Shown here piece by piece: positions 10,361 through 19,899 of a DNA stretch of 64,000 nucleotides. Under the pieces are notes generated by a model that did no database searches, had not been told where the DNA came from, and was given only the letters and a program-made list of their open reading frames with translations. The stretch comes from Deinococcus puniceus (GTDB lineage: Bacteria; Deinococcota; Deinococci; Deinococcales; Deinococcaceae). Numbering within the stretch: the first letter of the stretch is position 1; each line of letters opens with the position of its first letter. The position numbers were made by a program, and so were the translations under genes. The stretch lies in the NCBI RefSeq assembly GCF_001644565.1, contig NZ_CP011387.1, positions 1,906,501 to 1,970,500 of the forward strand, read 5' to 3'.

Positions 10361-10374
10361 CAGTTGCAACTGTA
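10361..10374 (-). promoter_or_regulatory. Perfect palindrome overlapping the icd -10 box
   Basis: CAGTTGCAACTG at 10361-10372 is a perfect 12-bp palindrome. On the minus strand TACAGT, a plausible -10 box, overlaps its outer half, so a bound protein would block icd transcription. Regulator unknown. Confidence 0.45.
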
Positions 10375-10628
10375 GCGTGCCGGGGATGAGTGCCGCCGAA
10401 ATGGGCCTGTTACCGTATAGGTTTAGACGCAGTTCAAAATTTTGGGGGACAGGAAACAGTTCTTAGACCCTTAGAGACTCGCCCCCTAGACGCCTTCCCC
10501 ACACCGCATACCCCACCAAAGATAACGGTGTGCTGGGATTCTCCTCACCTGACCCCACAAGCTTGAGCGCAAGCTGAACAGACCCGAATGCACCAACTGG
10601 GAATCCAAACCACAGGAGGTCTACACAC

Positions 10629-10877
10629 ATGAGTGAAGACAAAAGTACGCTAGGAAATATGGTGGACGCTGCCAAGGCCAAGATCAACGAGGGTGCAGAC
10701 CGCGCCCGCGCCGCAGGACACGATCTGGCGAGCCATGTGGGAAGCAACCCCGCCGAGAACGCGATGGACAAGGCACAGGCGACGGAAGACCGCGCCAAAG
10801 CCGAACTTCATAACCGCGAAGCCAATGCCGAGTACACCGAAGGCAAAAGCGAAGCGAAAGACGGCGACGGACGCTAA
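10629..10877 (+). CDS. Small LEA/CsbD-like hydrophilic stress protein
   Basis: 82 residues, very hydrophilic, rich in Ala, Lys, Glu, Asp and Asn with no Cys or Trp. Repeated amphipathic heptad-like stretches (MVDAAKAKINEGADRARAAG; AMDKAQATEDRAKAELHNRE) are typical of LEA-type or CsbD-like desiccation/stress proteins. The ATG is preceded by AGGAGG at a normal distance, implying good expression. It is transcribed alone: a strong terminator follows at 10926. LEA-like proteins protect cells during drying in Deinococcus; membership here is inferred from composition only. Confidence 0.75.
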   Translation: MSEDKSTLGNMVDAAKAKINEGADRARAAGHDLASHVGSNPAENAMDKAQATEDRAKAELHNREANAEYTEGKSEAKDGDGR

Positions 10878-10925
10878 CCAGCAACACCAGTTCTCAGCGA
10901 ACACCAGTCTCTAGCCACCCCTAAC

Positions 10926-10969
10926 CGCAGACGTTCGGAGCAGAAAAGCTTCTGAGCGTCTGCTTTTTT
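10926..10969 (+). terminator. Rho-independent terminator
   Basis: GCAGACG (10927-10933) pairs with CGTCTGC (10957-10963), followed by six T. It ends the LEA-like gene transcript. Confidence 0.88.
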
Positions 10970-11024
10970 GCTGACCTGTAGACGGCGAGGCAGACTTCTT
11001 CATCCTGTCGGCCCTTCCCCTGCG

Positions 11025-11030
11025 TAAACT
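11025..11030 (+). promoter_or_regulatory. -10 box of a leaderless transcript
   Basis: TAAACT lies 7 nt before the ATG of the first sugar permease at 11038, with no Shine-Dalgarno, so the mRNA probably begins at or next to the start codon. Confidence 0.55.
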
Positions 11031-11037
11031 GCCGAGC

Positions 11038-11965
<928 letters not shown>

Positions 11966-11973
<8 letters not shown>

Positions 11974-12910
11974 GCAACCCGCCACCACATCGCCGCAACG
12001 CCGGGCCGCCACCGCACAGGAAACGGCGCACGTCGCGTCCGGCCTCCGCTCCCGCCGCAAGCGCAAGAACCTGCTGCTGAACGGGCTGGCTTACTTGGTG
12101 CTGTGCATCATCGCCCTGATCATGCTGTATCCGTTCTACTGGACACTCATCACCAGCTTCGAACCCACCGGTAACATCTATCAGGCCAAGCTTTGGCCGT
12201 CGGGCTGGAGCATCAAGAATTACGTCGAAGTGTTTCAGGGCACCACCGTTCCCTTTTGGCGCATGGCCCTCAACAGCGTCGTCATCTGCACGCTGGGCGT
12301 CGTCTTTACAGTGGGATTTGCGGCGCTGGCGGCCTATCCGCTGGCAAAAATGCAGTTTCCGGGCCGCGACCTGATTTTTTACGCCATCCTGACCCTGATG
12401 GTGCTGCCCAACGAGGCGGGCCTGATCGTCAACTATTCCACCACCGTGAATCTGGGCCTGCTGCGCCAAGACAACCCTATTTTGAACGTGCTGGCACAGT
12501 ATGCCGCCGTCGTGCTGCCGGGACTGGCCTCCATCGTGGGCCTGTTCCTCATTCGCCAAGCCTACTTGGGCGTGCCGATGGAACTGATCGAAGCCGCCCG
12601 CATAGACGGCGCAAAAGAACTGACCATCTGGCGGCGCGTGATGCTGCCGCTGGCGCTGCCCACCATCGTCGCCTTCTCGATTCTGGAATTCGTGGCCTAC
12701 TGGAATTCCTTCCTATGGGCTAGAATCGTGCTGCGCGACAAGGAATTGTTGCCGCTGTCGGCGGGATTGCTGGAACTCAGCGGGACGTTCAGCACCAACA
12801 GTCGGGCCGTCATGGCGGGCGCGGTGCTGACCATCATTCCCATCCTGATCGTGTTCGCCTTCGGGCAAAAGTACTTTATGAAGGGGATTGAAGGCGCGGT
12901 GAAGGGGTGA
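11966..12910 (+). CDS. Sugar ABC transporter permease (MalG type)
   Basis: 314 residues, partner of the preceding permease. About 25 polar N-terminal residues precede the first span (LAYLVLCIIALIMLYPFYW); the EAA loop is IEAARIDGAKELTIWRRVML, and the end KYFMKGIEGAVKG is the usual MalG-type terminus. The start overlaps the previous gene by 8 nt and the stop overlaps the GTG start of the next gene, so expression is coupled. The transported sugar is unknown; downstream FAD oxidoreductase, DUF4127 and ROK kinase genes hint at an amino sugar or modified sugar. Confidence 0.92.
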
Positions 12911-13320
12911 GGCGAAGCCTAGCAAGGTGGGCCGCCCTGATCTCGCTGGCAGCCTTTTCGTTCCCCGCACAGGTGGTGACTTCTGCCGTCAGTCCTTATC
13001 AGGATTTGTCTATTCAGGCGGTGAGCTTGCCCGTAGAGGTCAAGGCCGGGGCATACCTGACCATCAAAGTCTTACCGGGCGGGGGTGGATGCACCACTTA
13101 TGACCGCATGACCGTCACTCGGTCTAGTGGAAAAATCAACTTGCAACTTCAAATGTTGCGCCGTAGAGATGAATCTCAGCCCTGCACTTTGGGGCTTGAA
13201 ACTTTCCCAGTGCGGTACATGGAAACACTCTTTCCTAGCGCAGGAAGCAATGGAATGGGAGACAAAGTCGCTGTCAGCGTAAATGGAAAACTGGCCGGAG
13301 TCGTAAGGATCGTGCGCTGA
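12907..13320 (+). CDS. Small secreted protein of unknown function
   Basis: 137 residues from a GTG that overlaps the permease stop codon (GTGA). Basic N-terminus and hydrophobic core (MRRSLARWAALISLAAFSFP) form a signal peptide with likely cleavage around residues 21-27. Two cysteines (in GGGGCTTYD and SQPCTLG) could form a disulfide in the exported protein. The remainder looks beta-rich (VSLPVEVKAGAYLTIKVLPG), like a small Ig-fold domain. It is not a typical solute-binding protein, being far too small. No family recognised; operon position suggests a role with the sugar importer. Confidence 0.7.
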   Translation: MRRSLARWAALISLAAFSFPAQVVTSAVSPYQDLSIQAVSLPVEVKAGAYLTIKVLPGGGGCTTYDRMTVTRSSGKINLQLQMLRRRDESQPCTLGLETFPVRYMETLFPSAGSNGMGDKVAVSVNGKLAGVVRIVR

Positions 13321-14705
13321 TGAGCCTTCCATCTCAAACTCTCCCCTACCGCACCCTAGACCGCAGTTGGGACGTACTGGTGGCAGGCGGCGGCACGGCG
13401 GGCGCGATGGCCGGGATTGCCGCCGCCCGCAGTGGGGCCAGCGTGCTGGTCATTGAAGCGTTTGGCAGTTTGGGCGGCACGGGCACCAATGCTTGGGTCA
13501 CGCCCCTGATGCGGAATGTATCAGGCGGGCAGAACTTGAACCGGGGCCTGACCGATGAACTTAAAGCCCGATTGATCGCACGCGGCGACGGCGGCATAGA
13601 CAAGGGCGGCAACGACAACTGGTTCAACCCGGAAGGCATGAAAGTGGTGCTGGAGCAGATGCTCTTGGAATCGGGCGGCGAGGCGCTGTATCACACGCAT
13701 GTGGTGGCCCCGGTGATGGACGGGCAACGGGTCACATCCTTGGTCATTCACAACAAGGGCGGCCTGCAAGCCCTGCCCGCCCGCGTGGTCATCGATTCCA
13801 CCGGAGACGCCGACGTTGCCGTCGCTGCAGGTGCAAGCTTTCACGGCGGCGACTCAGACGGCATTCATCAGGCCATGAGTCTGCGGTTTACGCTGGCCGG
13901 AATAGACACGGCGCGGCTGTGCGACTTCTTGCGGGCGCAGGGGCAGGGGCAAGAATCGCCCGACTTCATGCATTTTTGGATGGTATGGGGCAAGGGCAGC
14001 ACGCTGGAAGGGCTATTTCGGCAGGGGGTAGACGCGGGGCTGCTGCAGGAGCGCGACGGCGACTATTTTCAGGGCTTCAGCGTTCCGGGGCGGCCCGGCG
14101 AGATCAGTTTCAATTGCCCGCGCATCCGGGCCGACCTCAACGACGGCGCGGATCCGTGGCACCTCACGGGCGCACAGATAGACGGGCGCGAGGCCATAGA
14201 CCGCCTGACTGCCTTTTGCCGCGCCTCTTTTCCCGGTTGCGAGTCGGCCTTCGTGGGCACCTACGCGCCTATGGTGGGCGTGCGCGAAACCCGTCGCATC
14301 GTGGGCGACTACACCCTCACGCTGGAAGACATTCTGGATTGCCGCACCTTCCCCGATTCCATCTGCCGCAACCACTACCCAGTCGATATTCACAGTCCAC
14401 GCGGCGCAAAACTGATCCATGAGCGTGAGGGCAGCGCCCCCTATTTTGCCCCAGACGCCTTCCACGAGATTCCTTACCGGGCCATTTTGCCCCAACAAGT
14501 GCGGAATGTGCTGGTGCCGGGGCGGGCGGCCAGCAGCTCCTTCGAGGCCCAGTCGGCCATCCGGGTGCAGCAGAATTGCCACACGATGGGCGAGGCGGCG
14601 GGCATCGCGGCGGCGTGGGCGGCGCGGGACTTTGGGGGCGACGTGCGGGCGGTAGATGTGGCGGCGCTGCAAACGGAAATGCGGACGCGGGGAGGGTTGG
14701 TGTGA
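13320..14705 (+). CDS. FAD-dependent oxidoreductase
   Basis: 461 residues. The Rossmann FAD-binding motif VLVAGGGTAGAMAGIAAARSG is near residues 20-40, closely followed by VLVIEA; RVVIDSTGDADVAVAAGA and a C-terminal FAD contact (NCHTMGEAAGIAAAWAA) match the FAD_oxidored family often seen with carbohydrate transport and degradation genes. The ATG shares one base with the preceding stop (TGATG). The substrate is unknown; oxidation of a sugar or sugar acid taken up by the upstream permeases is a reasonable inference. The downstream gap holds repeat copy B. Confidence 0.85.
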   Translation: MSLPSQTLPYRTLDRSWDVLVAGGGTAGAMAGIAAARSGASVLVIEAFGSLGGTGTNAWVTPLMRNVSGGQNLNRGLTDELKARLIARGDGGIDKGGNDNWFNPEGMKVVLEQMLLESGGEALYHTHVVAPVMDGQRVTSLVIHNKGGLQALPARVVIDSTGDADVAVAAGASFHGGDSDGIHQAMSLRFTLAGIDTARLCDFLRAQGQGQESPDFMHFWMVWGKGSTLEGLFRQGVDAGLLQERDGDYFQGFSVPGRPGEISFNCPRIRADLNDGADPWHLTGAQIDGREAIDRLTAFCRASFPGCESAFVGTYAPMVGVRETRRIVGDYTLTLEDILDCRTFPDSICRNHYPVDIHSPRGAKLIHEREGSAPYFAPDAFHEIPYRAILPQQVRNVLVPGRAASSSFEAQSAIRVQQNCHTMGEAAGIAAAWAARDFGGDVRAVDVAALQTEMRTRGGLV

Positions 14706-14710
14706 AAAAA

Positions 14711-14828
14711 AATTGCGATGAGTCGCAGACGCATCCGAACGAAGTGAGTGGCAAAAAGTATGGACTTGCGGAGATGGACGAGCAACTACTGCTGTTCTGG
14801 GTAATCGAGAACCGGAGTAAGTTCATAT
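14711..14828. repeat. Dispersed intergenic repeat, copy B
   Basis: Second copy of the element at 6564-6681, in the same orientation. It fills almost the entire gap between the FAD oxidoreductase stop and the DinB-like start; its last bases (TTCATAT) include the ATG at 14827. Confidence 0.65.
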
Positions 14829-15417
14829 GAGCAGAGCAACAGACCTGAAAACTCAACGGGCTTACCAGATTTTGCCGCAGGATGACCCTAGGTTCACGCC
14901 GCACATCGGCGCACTCGTGGACATGTTGCACTACGCCCGCCTGACCACCCTGCATGACGTGGCGGGCCTGACGGTAGCTCAACTGGACGCCATTCCCGCT
15001 GGCTTCGGGAACTCGGTGGGAATGCTGCTGGCGCATATCGCCGCCGTTCACCGCATCTATCACGGGCTGTCTTTTGAGGGCCGGGACATTTTTGAGGATG
15101 AAGCTTACGCGCCCTACCGCTTGGGGCTGGACTTGGGAGAGGCGGCCCGCGCACACATCCGGGGCCACGAATTGGGCCACTATCTGGCCGAACTGGAGGC
15201 GGCCTCGGCCCTGACTTTGGACGGCTTGGCGGCGCGAGACGATACGTGGTTGGCGTCCGATCTGGTACTAGGCGGCACTGTTCAGATGAACCACCACTGG
15301 GCTTGGTTCCATGTGATGGAAGATGAGGTGAACCACCGGGGCCAGATTCGGCTGATTCTGAACATCGTCGCGCCGAAGGTGAAGACAGCGGGTGGGGATG
15401 AAGGGGGACAGACTTGA
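14827..15417 (+). CDS. DinB-like (DUF664) four-helix protein
   Basis: 196 residues. Two histidine motifs, LLAHIAAVHRIYHG and HVMEDEVNHRGQIRLIL, fit the metal-binding three-histidine arrangement of the DinB/YfiT superfamily, which includes thiol transferases and uncharacterised members; Deinococcus genomes are rich in this family. The ATG lies at the right edge of a dispersed repeat and has no clear Shine-Dalgarno. The stop codon overlaps the TTG start of the next gene. The substrate is unknown; a bacillithiol- or mycothiol-dependent transfer cannot be read from the sequence. Confidence 0.82.
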   Translation: MSRATDLKTQRAYQILPQDDPRFTPHIGALVDMLHYARLTTLHDVAGLTVAQLDAIPAGFGNSVGMLLAHIAAVHRIYHGLSFEGRDIFEDEAYAPYRLGLDLGEAARAHIRGHELGHYLAELEAASALTLDGLAARDDTWLASDLVLGGTVQMNHHWAWFHVMEDEVNHRGQIRLILNIVAPKVKTAGGDEGGQT

Positions 15418-15929
15418 CGGGCACACTGCTCCTCATTCGCCATGCCAAAGCTGCTGGGCAAGCGCCGGACGCACCACTGACGCCAGAAGGGGTGGAGCAG
15501 GCAGCACGATTGGCTGAAAGCCTGTCTGGAAGCGGCATCACCCGCATTGTCAGCAGCCCTTGGGTGCGGGCGGTAGACACAGCGGGGCCACTGGCAGGGC
15601 GGCTGGGCCTCCCCGTGCAGACCGACGAGCGCCTGACCGAACGGGTGCTGAGCGGGCGCGATCTCGCTTCTTGGCAAACGGCTCTGAAGCTCAGCTTCCG
15701 CCTGCCTGTCCTGACCCTGCCCGGTGGCGAATCGGGTCACACTGCTCGCACCCGCATTCTGGCTGCGCTGGACGACGCCCGCGATCCGGCTGGAACGACT
15801 GCCGTCTTCTCACACGGTAATTTGCTGGCGCTCGCGCTGGGGCTGGATTTTGACGGCTGGGCGGGCCTGCGAACTCCGGATGTGTGGGTGTGGACTGCCA
15901 AATCCTCCGCACGCTGGGAACCCGTATGA
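15414..15929 (+). CDS. Histidine phosphatase family protein
   Basis: 171 residues. The phosphohistidine motif is LLLIRHAKAAG (RHA rather than RHG) at the N-terminus; a second catalytic His is in VFSHGNLLALALG near residue 133. Length and layout resemble SixA or small phosphoglycerate-mutase-like phosphatases. The start is TTG at 15414, overlapping the preceding TGA, with GGGGGA upstream. It overlaps the next gene by ATGA. It may dephosphorylate a sugar phosphate or phosphoprotein; the substrate cannot be told. Confidence 0.85.
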   Translation: MTGTLLLIRHAKAAGQAPDAPLTPEGVEQAARLAESLSGSGITRIVSSPWVRAVDTAGPLAGRLGLPVQTDERLTERVLSGRDLASWQTALKLSFRLPVLTLPGGESGHTARTRILAALDDARDPAGTTAVFSHGNLLALALGLDFDGWAGLRTPDVWVWTAKSSARWEPV

Positions 15930-16723
15930 CCCGCGAGTTCTCCCCCACTGACCCGCACGCCGCGCCCCTGCATGGCCAGACGCCCTACCAGATCGAGCGC
16001 CGCGTGCTGGCGGGCGTTCCGTGCCTGATCGAACGGCCCGTAGAGGGGGTGGAGATTCGCGCCCTGTGCCTCGTCTATCACGGCGCGTGGGCGGCCAAAG
16101 AAGGCAAATTGGGCGTGTATTCGGCGCTGACGGGGCGGGGCGTGGCGGTGGTGATTCCAGATGCGGCCCTGCACGGGGAACGTCAAGCCGATACGCCGCC
16201 CGATTTGAACGCCCGCGAATACGTCTGGGAGAGCGTGCGCCGCACAGTAGCCGAAGCCCCGGCGCTGATAGATGCACTGGAAGACCTGTTTGGCCCGCAC
16301 CCGGAGAAAAGGCGTCCGCTGTGGATTGTGGGCAGCAGCATGGGCGGGTACGTGGCGCAAACGCTGATGCAGACCGAGCGGCGCGTGTCGCGTGTGGCGG
16401 CCCTGATCACATCGGGCGTATGGGCGGAGCCAGAGGTGGGGCAACCCCAATTGCGCGAGTTTCTGGACGCCCACCGCCCCCTGACGCACGCCACCAAAGC
16501 TCCATCAATTCCTCTGCTGCTGGCGAGCGGCGAGGCTGACCCGACTTTTCCCCTTGCTGCCCATCACCACCCGACTGCCGCCGCCTACCGCGCAGCCTAT
16601 GCACAGGCCGGAGCCGCCCACCTGCTGCACGAGGCGACTTTTGCGGGCGTGGCCCATTACACCAGCGTGAGCATGCGCGATCACGTACTAGATTTTTTGA
16701 AAGAAAATTTTGACAAAGCCTAG
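15926..16723 (+). CDS. Alpha/beta hydrolase
   Basis: 265 residues from the ATG at 15926, which overlaps the preceding TGA; an in-frame ATG at 15884 inside the upstream gene is less likely. The nucleophile elbow is VGSSMGGYVAQT (GxSxG) near residue 138; the acid is probably Asp in ASGEADPTFP and the base His in GVAHYTSVSM. The family covers esterases and peptidases; the core HGAWAAKEGKLGVYSAL resembles dienelactone-hydrolase-like proteins. It is part of the overlapping operon. Confidence 0.83.
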   Translation: MTREFSPTDPHAAPLHGQTPYQIERRVLAGVPCLIERPVEGVEIRALCLVYHGAWAAKEGKLGVYSALTGRGVAVVIPDAALHGERQADTPPDLNAREYVWESVRRTVAEAPALIDALEDLFGPHPEKRRPLWIVGSSMGGYVAQTLMQTERRVSRVAALITSGVWAEPEVGQPQLREFLDAHRPLTHATKAPSIPLLLASGEADPTFPLAAHHHPTAAAYRAAYAQAGAAHLLHEATFAGVAHYTSVSMRDHVLDFLKENFDKA

Positions 16724-16740
16724 TGAAGGATGGAGACCAA

Positions 16741-17412
16741 ATGAGCGAAACGTCAATTGTAGAATTTTTTGAAAAGATGAAAGCATTCGCTTCTCCTGAG
16801 GAAATTATAGAACACGTAGCAGATATTAAAACAAAAAAGCCCAAAATCAGCGATGATGCCATATGGGACAAAATATGTAAGAGAGCAAAAATTATATCCA
16901 CTGGTCAAGGGGTAGTAGCATCGTTACCCGGTGCTATCCCAGGTGTTGGAACTGTGGCTCAAATTGCGTTAATGACAACAACTATATCAGCTGAAACTTG
17001 GCTGCAGATCAAAAAAATGTCTTATTTACATCTGGCTAAGGCTCACCTGTCTGGAGAGGATGTTTTTCATGAGGATAGAAAGGAAGAGTTAATCCTAATA
17101 TTAGGTATAATGACAGGAGCAGTGGTACCTGTTAAAGAGGGCGCAAAAAGATTTGGAGCGACTTTCGCTTTCAAGCAAACTATGAAGATCAGTGGCAAGG
17201 CCCTAAAAGAAATAAATAAGAAGGTTGGGTTTACTCTATTGACCAAAATGGGAACTAAACGCGGTGGGGTTGCTCTAGGGCGCGTGATTCCTTTAGGTGT
17301 GGGTGCTCTAATAGGAGGAGGAGCGAACCTAGCTGCCATGCATTCTTTTATTAAATCACTTAATAAGTATTTTTCCACCGATCACCCCCAAGAGTACACA
17401 GTCAAAGAATGA
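16741..17412 (+). CDS. EcsC-family-like protein, AT-rich
   Basis: 223 residues from the ATG at 16741, which has GGAG 6 nt upstream; an in-frame GTG at 16723 would add six residues. The hydrophobic glycine-rich segments ASLPGAIPGVGTVAQIALMT and VIPLGVGALIGGGANLAAM, separated by a charged helical part, match the layout of EcsC-family proteins, which are membrane-associated and of unclear function. Base composition is strikingly AT-rich, using AAA, ATA, TTA and AGA codons rare in neighbours, so the gene is probably recently acquired. Even so, its stop overlaps the next start (ATGA), so it reads as part of the operon. Confidence 0.6.
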   Translation: MSETSIVEFFEKMKAFASPEEIIEHVADIKTKKPKISDDAIWDKICKRAKIISTGQGVVASLPGAIPGVGTVAQIALMTTTISAETWLQIKKMSYLHLAKAHLSGEDVFHEDRKEELILILGIMTGAVVPVKEGAKRFGATFAFKQTMKISGKALKEINKKVGFTLLTKMGTKRGGVALGRVIPLGVGALIGGGANLAAMHSFIKSLNKYFSTDHPQEYTVKE

Positions 17413-18920
17413 AGCTGCTCCTCATTCCGCCCGATACCCGCCCACCCACGCTGGCGCACCCGCTGCAACTGGCCCGCATGACCGGGGCTGCCGTGCAGGT
17501 GCCACCCGCCGAAGCTTTGCCGAACTTCTTCACCCCCGGCAACACGGCCACGCTGCGGACTTGGCTGCTAGACCATGCAGCGCAGGCCGACACCCTGATC
17601 GTGTGCTTGGAAACGCTGTGCTTGGGTGGCATGATCCCGGCGCGGCGCGTGTCGGACGGGTTGGACAGGGTGCTGGAGCGGCTGAACGTGCTGCGGGAAG
17701 CACGGGCGCTGAATCCGGACTTGCATATTTACGCACATGGCGTGGTGGTACGGGTAGCGCACGACAACGACCCACACGAAGAAAAGGAGTATTACGGCGA
17801 GTGGGGGCCGGGGCTGCGGGCTTACTCTGTGGCGGCAGATCGGCACGCGCGGCATGGCGAGGCCGAACGGGACGCCCTGACCGCCGCCCGCGCCGCCTTG
17901 CCCCCGCACATTCTGGCCGACTGGGTGGGCACGCGGGAGCGCAACCGCACGCTGCATCTGCACGCGCTGGACTTGCTGGCAGAGGGCGTGCTGACCCATC
18001 TGAGCGTTACTTTGGACGATACGAGCGAATACGGCTTGGCCGCCCTAGACCGCCGCATGCTGGAAGCCCGCGCCGACGAATTGGGCGTGTGGGCGCGGTT
18101 CGACTGCTACCCCGGAGCCGACGAGGTGCCGTGTGCGTTGCTAACGCGGGCGCTGCGGCGCGGCCTGCCCCCAGCGCGGGCGTGGGTGCGCTACAGCGGC
18201 ACACTCGGCGCGGGCGCGGGCCTGATCTACGAAGACCGTCCGGCGGGGGAGCTGGTGCGGGCGCACTTGCGGGGCGCGGGCTGCGTGCTGGCCGACAGTG
18301 TGGCCGAGGCCGATTTCATTCTGGCCGTGAATACGCCGGGGCTGCGGCAGGCCAACCTTCAACCTGACTGGGCCACCGTAGACACGCCGCACCGCCACTT
18401 GCCCGCTTTTGTAGACACCATTCGAGCCGACTTGGAGGCGGGGCGGGCCGTGTCGCTGGCCGACATCGCCTACCCCAACGGAGCCGAGCGGCGGCTGTGG
18501 ACGCTGATGCAGCCGCTCTCGCTGGCAGAATTGGCAGGATTCAGCGCGTGGAATACGGCGGGCAATACGCTGGGCAGCGCGGTGGCGTTCGGGGCGCTGG
18601 CGGCACAAGTCAGCGATAAAGCCGCCCACGCCGAAGCCATGTTTTCCCGCGTGGTAGACGACGTGCTGTATCAGGCGTATGCCCGCGCCGAGGTTCGCGC
18701 CCACCTGGGCAGCCCCAGCCCCTACGACTTGGGCGAAGCCAGAGCCGACGCTGAAGCCAAGCTGCAAGAGCTGATCACGCCGCGAATTCAGGCCGTGTGG
18801 GACAGGCATTGGGGCGGGTCAGGGCTGAAGCTGGAGCTTGGGCAGGCGCACCTGAGTTGGCCGAGGTTGTTTACGGGCGTGTTTCCGCTGAGCGTCAGCC
18901 ACACGGGGGAAACAGGATGA
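17409..18920 (+). CDS. DUF4127 family protein
   Basis: 503 residues. N-terminal MKLLLIPPDTRPPTLAHPLQ and the internal VTLDDTSEYGLAALDRR match the DUF4127 family, uncharacterised proteins often found near sugar ABC transporters and ROK kinases. The segments VCLETLCLGGMIPARR and ARFDCYPGADEV are also family-like, and the acidic DDTSE motif suggests a metal or sugar site. It overlaps the EcsC-like gene by 4 nt and the ROK kinase by 4 nt. A role in catabolism of an imported amino sugar or glycoside is an inference from context. Confidence 0.82.
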   Translation: MKLLLIPPDTRPPTLAHPLQLARMTGAAVQVPPAEALPNFFTPGNTATLRTWLLDHAAQADTLIVCLETLCLGGMIPARRVSDGLDRVLERLNVLREARALNPDLHIYAHGVVVRVAHDNDPHEEKEYYGEWGPGLRAYSVAADRHARHGEAERDALTAARAALPPHILADWVGTRERNRTLHLHALDLLAEGVLTHLSVTLDDTSEYGLAALDRRMLEARADELGVWARFDCYPGADEVPCALLTRALRRGLPPARAWVRYSGTLGAGAGLIYEDRPAGELVRAHLRGAGCVLADSVAEADFILAVNTPGLRQANLQPDWATVDTPHRHLPAFVDTIRADLEAGRAVSLADIAYPNGAERRLWTLMQPLSLAELAGFSAWNTAGNTLGSAVAFGALAAQVSDKAAHAEAMFSRVVDDVLYQAYARAEVRAHLGSPSPYDLGEARADAEAKLQELITPRIQAVWDRHWGGSGLKLELGQAHLSWPRLFTGVFPLSVSHTGETG

Positions 18921-19822
18921 CCACTTCTCCCCCACTTCTCGCGCTGGATATCGGCGGAACCTCTCTGCGGGCCGCCCTGATTCGGAACGGACAGATCACC
19001 GAGCGCCGCGAAGCCCGGACGCCCAAACCGAGTACGCCCGACGCCGTGATTGCCGCCGCCCTCGCCTTGGCCGCGCCACTTTCCGCACACGCTGCCGCGT
19101 TGGGGGTGGCCTGTGCGGGCGCGGTCGCGGGCGGCAGAGTCACCGCCACCGCCGTCCACACTTTCCCCGGCTGGACAGATGTGGCCCTCGCCGAACGCTT
19201 GGGCGCGGGCTTGGGTTTGCCCTGCGCCGCCCTGAACGATGCCCGCGCCGCCGCGTGGGGCGAATGGGCGGCGGGTGCGGGCCGGGACACACAGGAATTC
19301 ATGTTCATTACGGTCAGCACAGGCGTGGGCGCGGGGCTGGTGCTGGGCGGGCGGCTGCATCTGGCGGGCAACGGTCTGGACGCCGAACTCGGCTTTGTCA
19401 GTGTGCCTGCCGCGTGGCAACTGGGGCAAGACGTACCACCGCTGGGCCAGTTGGGGCCGCTGGAATTTGAAAGCAGCGGCACGGCATTGGGGGGGCAAGC
19501 CGTCCAGCTGGGCTTTGCCGATGCCCGCGCCCTGTGCGACGCCGCAGAGGGAGGGGATCTGAAAGCCGAAGCCGTCTACACCCGCTCGGCAGCGTTGATG
19601 GCGTGGAAAATAGCCGACATCGCGGCCCTGTTGGGCATGACACGGGTGGCACTCGGCGGCAGCGTGGGCCTCAGAGGCGGCTATTTGGCACGGGTACAAG
19701 CCAGCCTCGCACTCTTCCCGGCCCGCTACCAGCCCGAAGTCGTTCACGCCGAATTGGGGGCCGATGCGGGTCTGATCGGTGCAGCGCTTTGGGCGGGGCG
19801 CGGTGAGGGGAAAGGCATCTAA
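18917..19822 (+). CDS. ROK-family sugar kinase lacking the zinc motif
   Basis: 301 residues from the ATG at 18917 (ATGA overlap; GGGGGAAACAGG upstream). The ATP-binding LALDIGGTSLRAALI and the catalytic Asp in LNDARAAAWGE, then ITVSTGVGAGLVL, are typical of ROK glucokinase/N-acetylhexosamine kinases. Most ROK kinases continue with ELGH and a CxCGxxGC zinc knuckle; here the sequence is AELGFVSV and no cysteine follows at that place, so structural zinc is probably absent. It may phosphorylate the sugar brought in by the permeases at 11038-12910. Last gene of the operon. Confidence 0.85.
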   Translation: MTTSPPLLALDIGGTSLRAALIRNGQITERREARTPKPSTPDAVIAAALALAAPLSAHAAALGVACAGAVAGGRVTATAVHTFPGWTDVALAERLGAGLGLPCAALNDARAAAWGEWAAGAGRDTQEFMFITVSTGVGAGLVLGGRLHLAGNGLDAELGFVSVPAAWQLGQDVPPLGQLGPLEFESSGTALGGQAVQLGFADARALCDAAEGGDLKAEAVYTRSAALMAWKIADIAALLGMTRVALGGSVGLRGGYLARVQASLALFPARYQPEVVHAELGADAGLIGAALWAGRGEGKGI

Positions 19823-19899
19823 GGGTCGAAGGTTTGAGGGTCTAAGAAAAGGCGAAAAGAGCGACTGAGTGCCCACCATTTCCGTCTCCGTGACCGCTT

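Noticed and set aside
10463..10798. Minus-strand frame opposite the LEA-like gene
   Set aside because: The plus-strand gene has a strong Shine-Dalgarno, terminator and typical composition.
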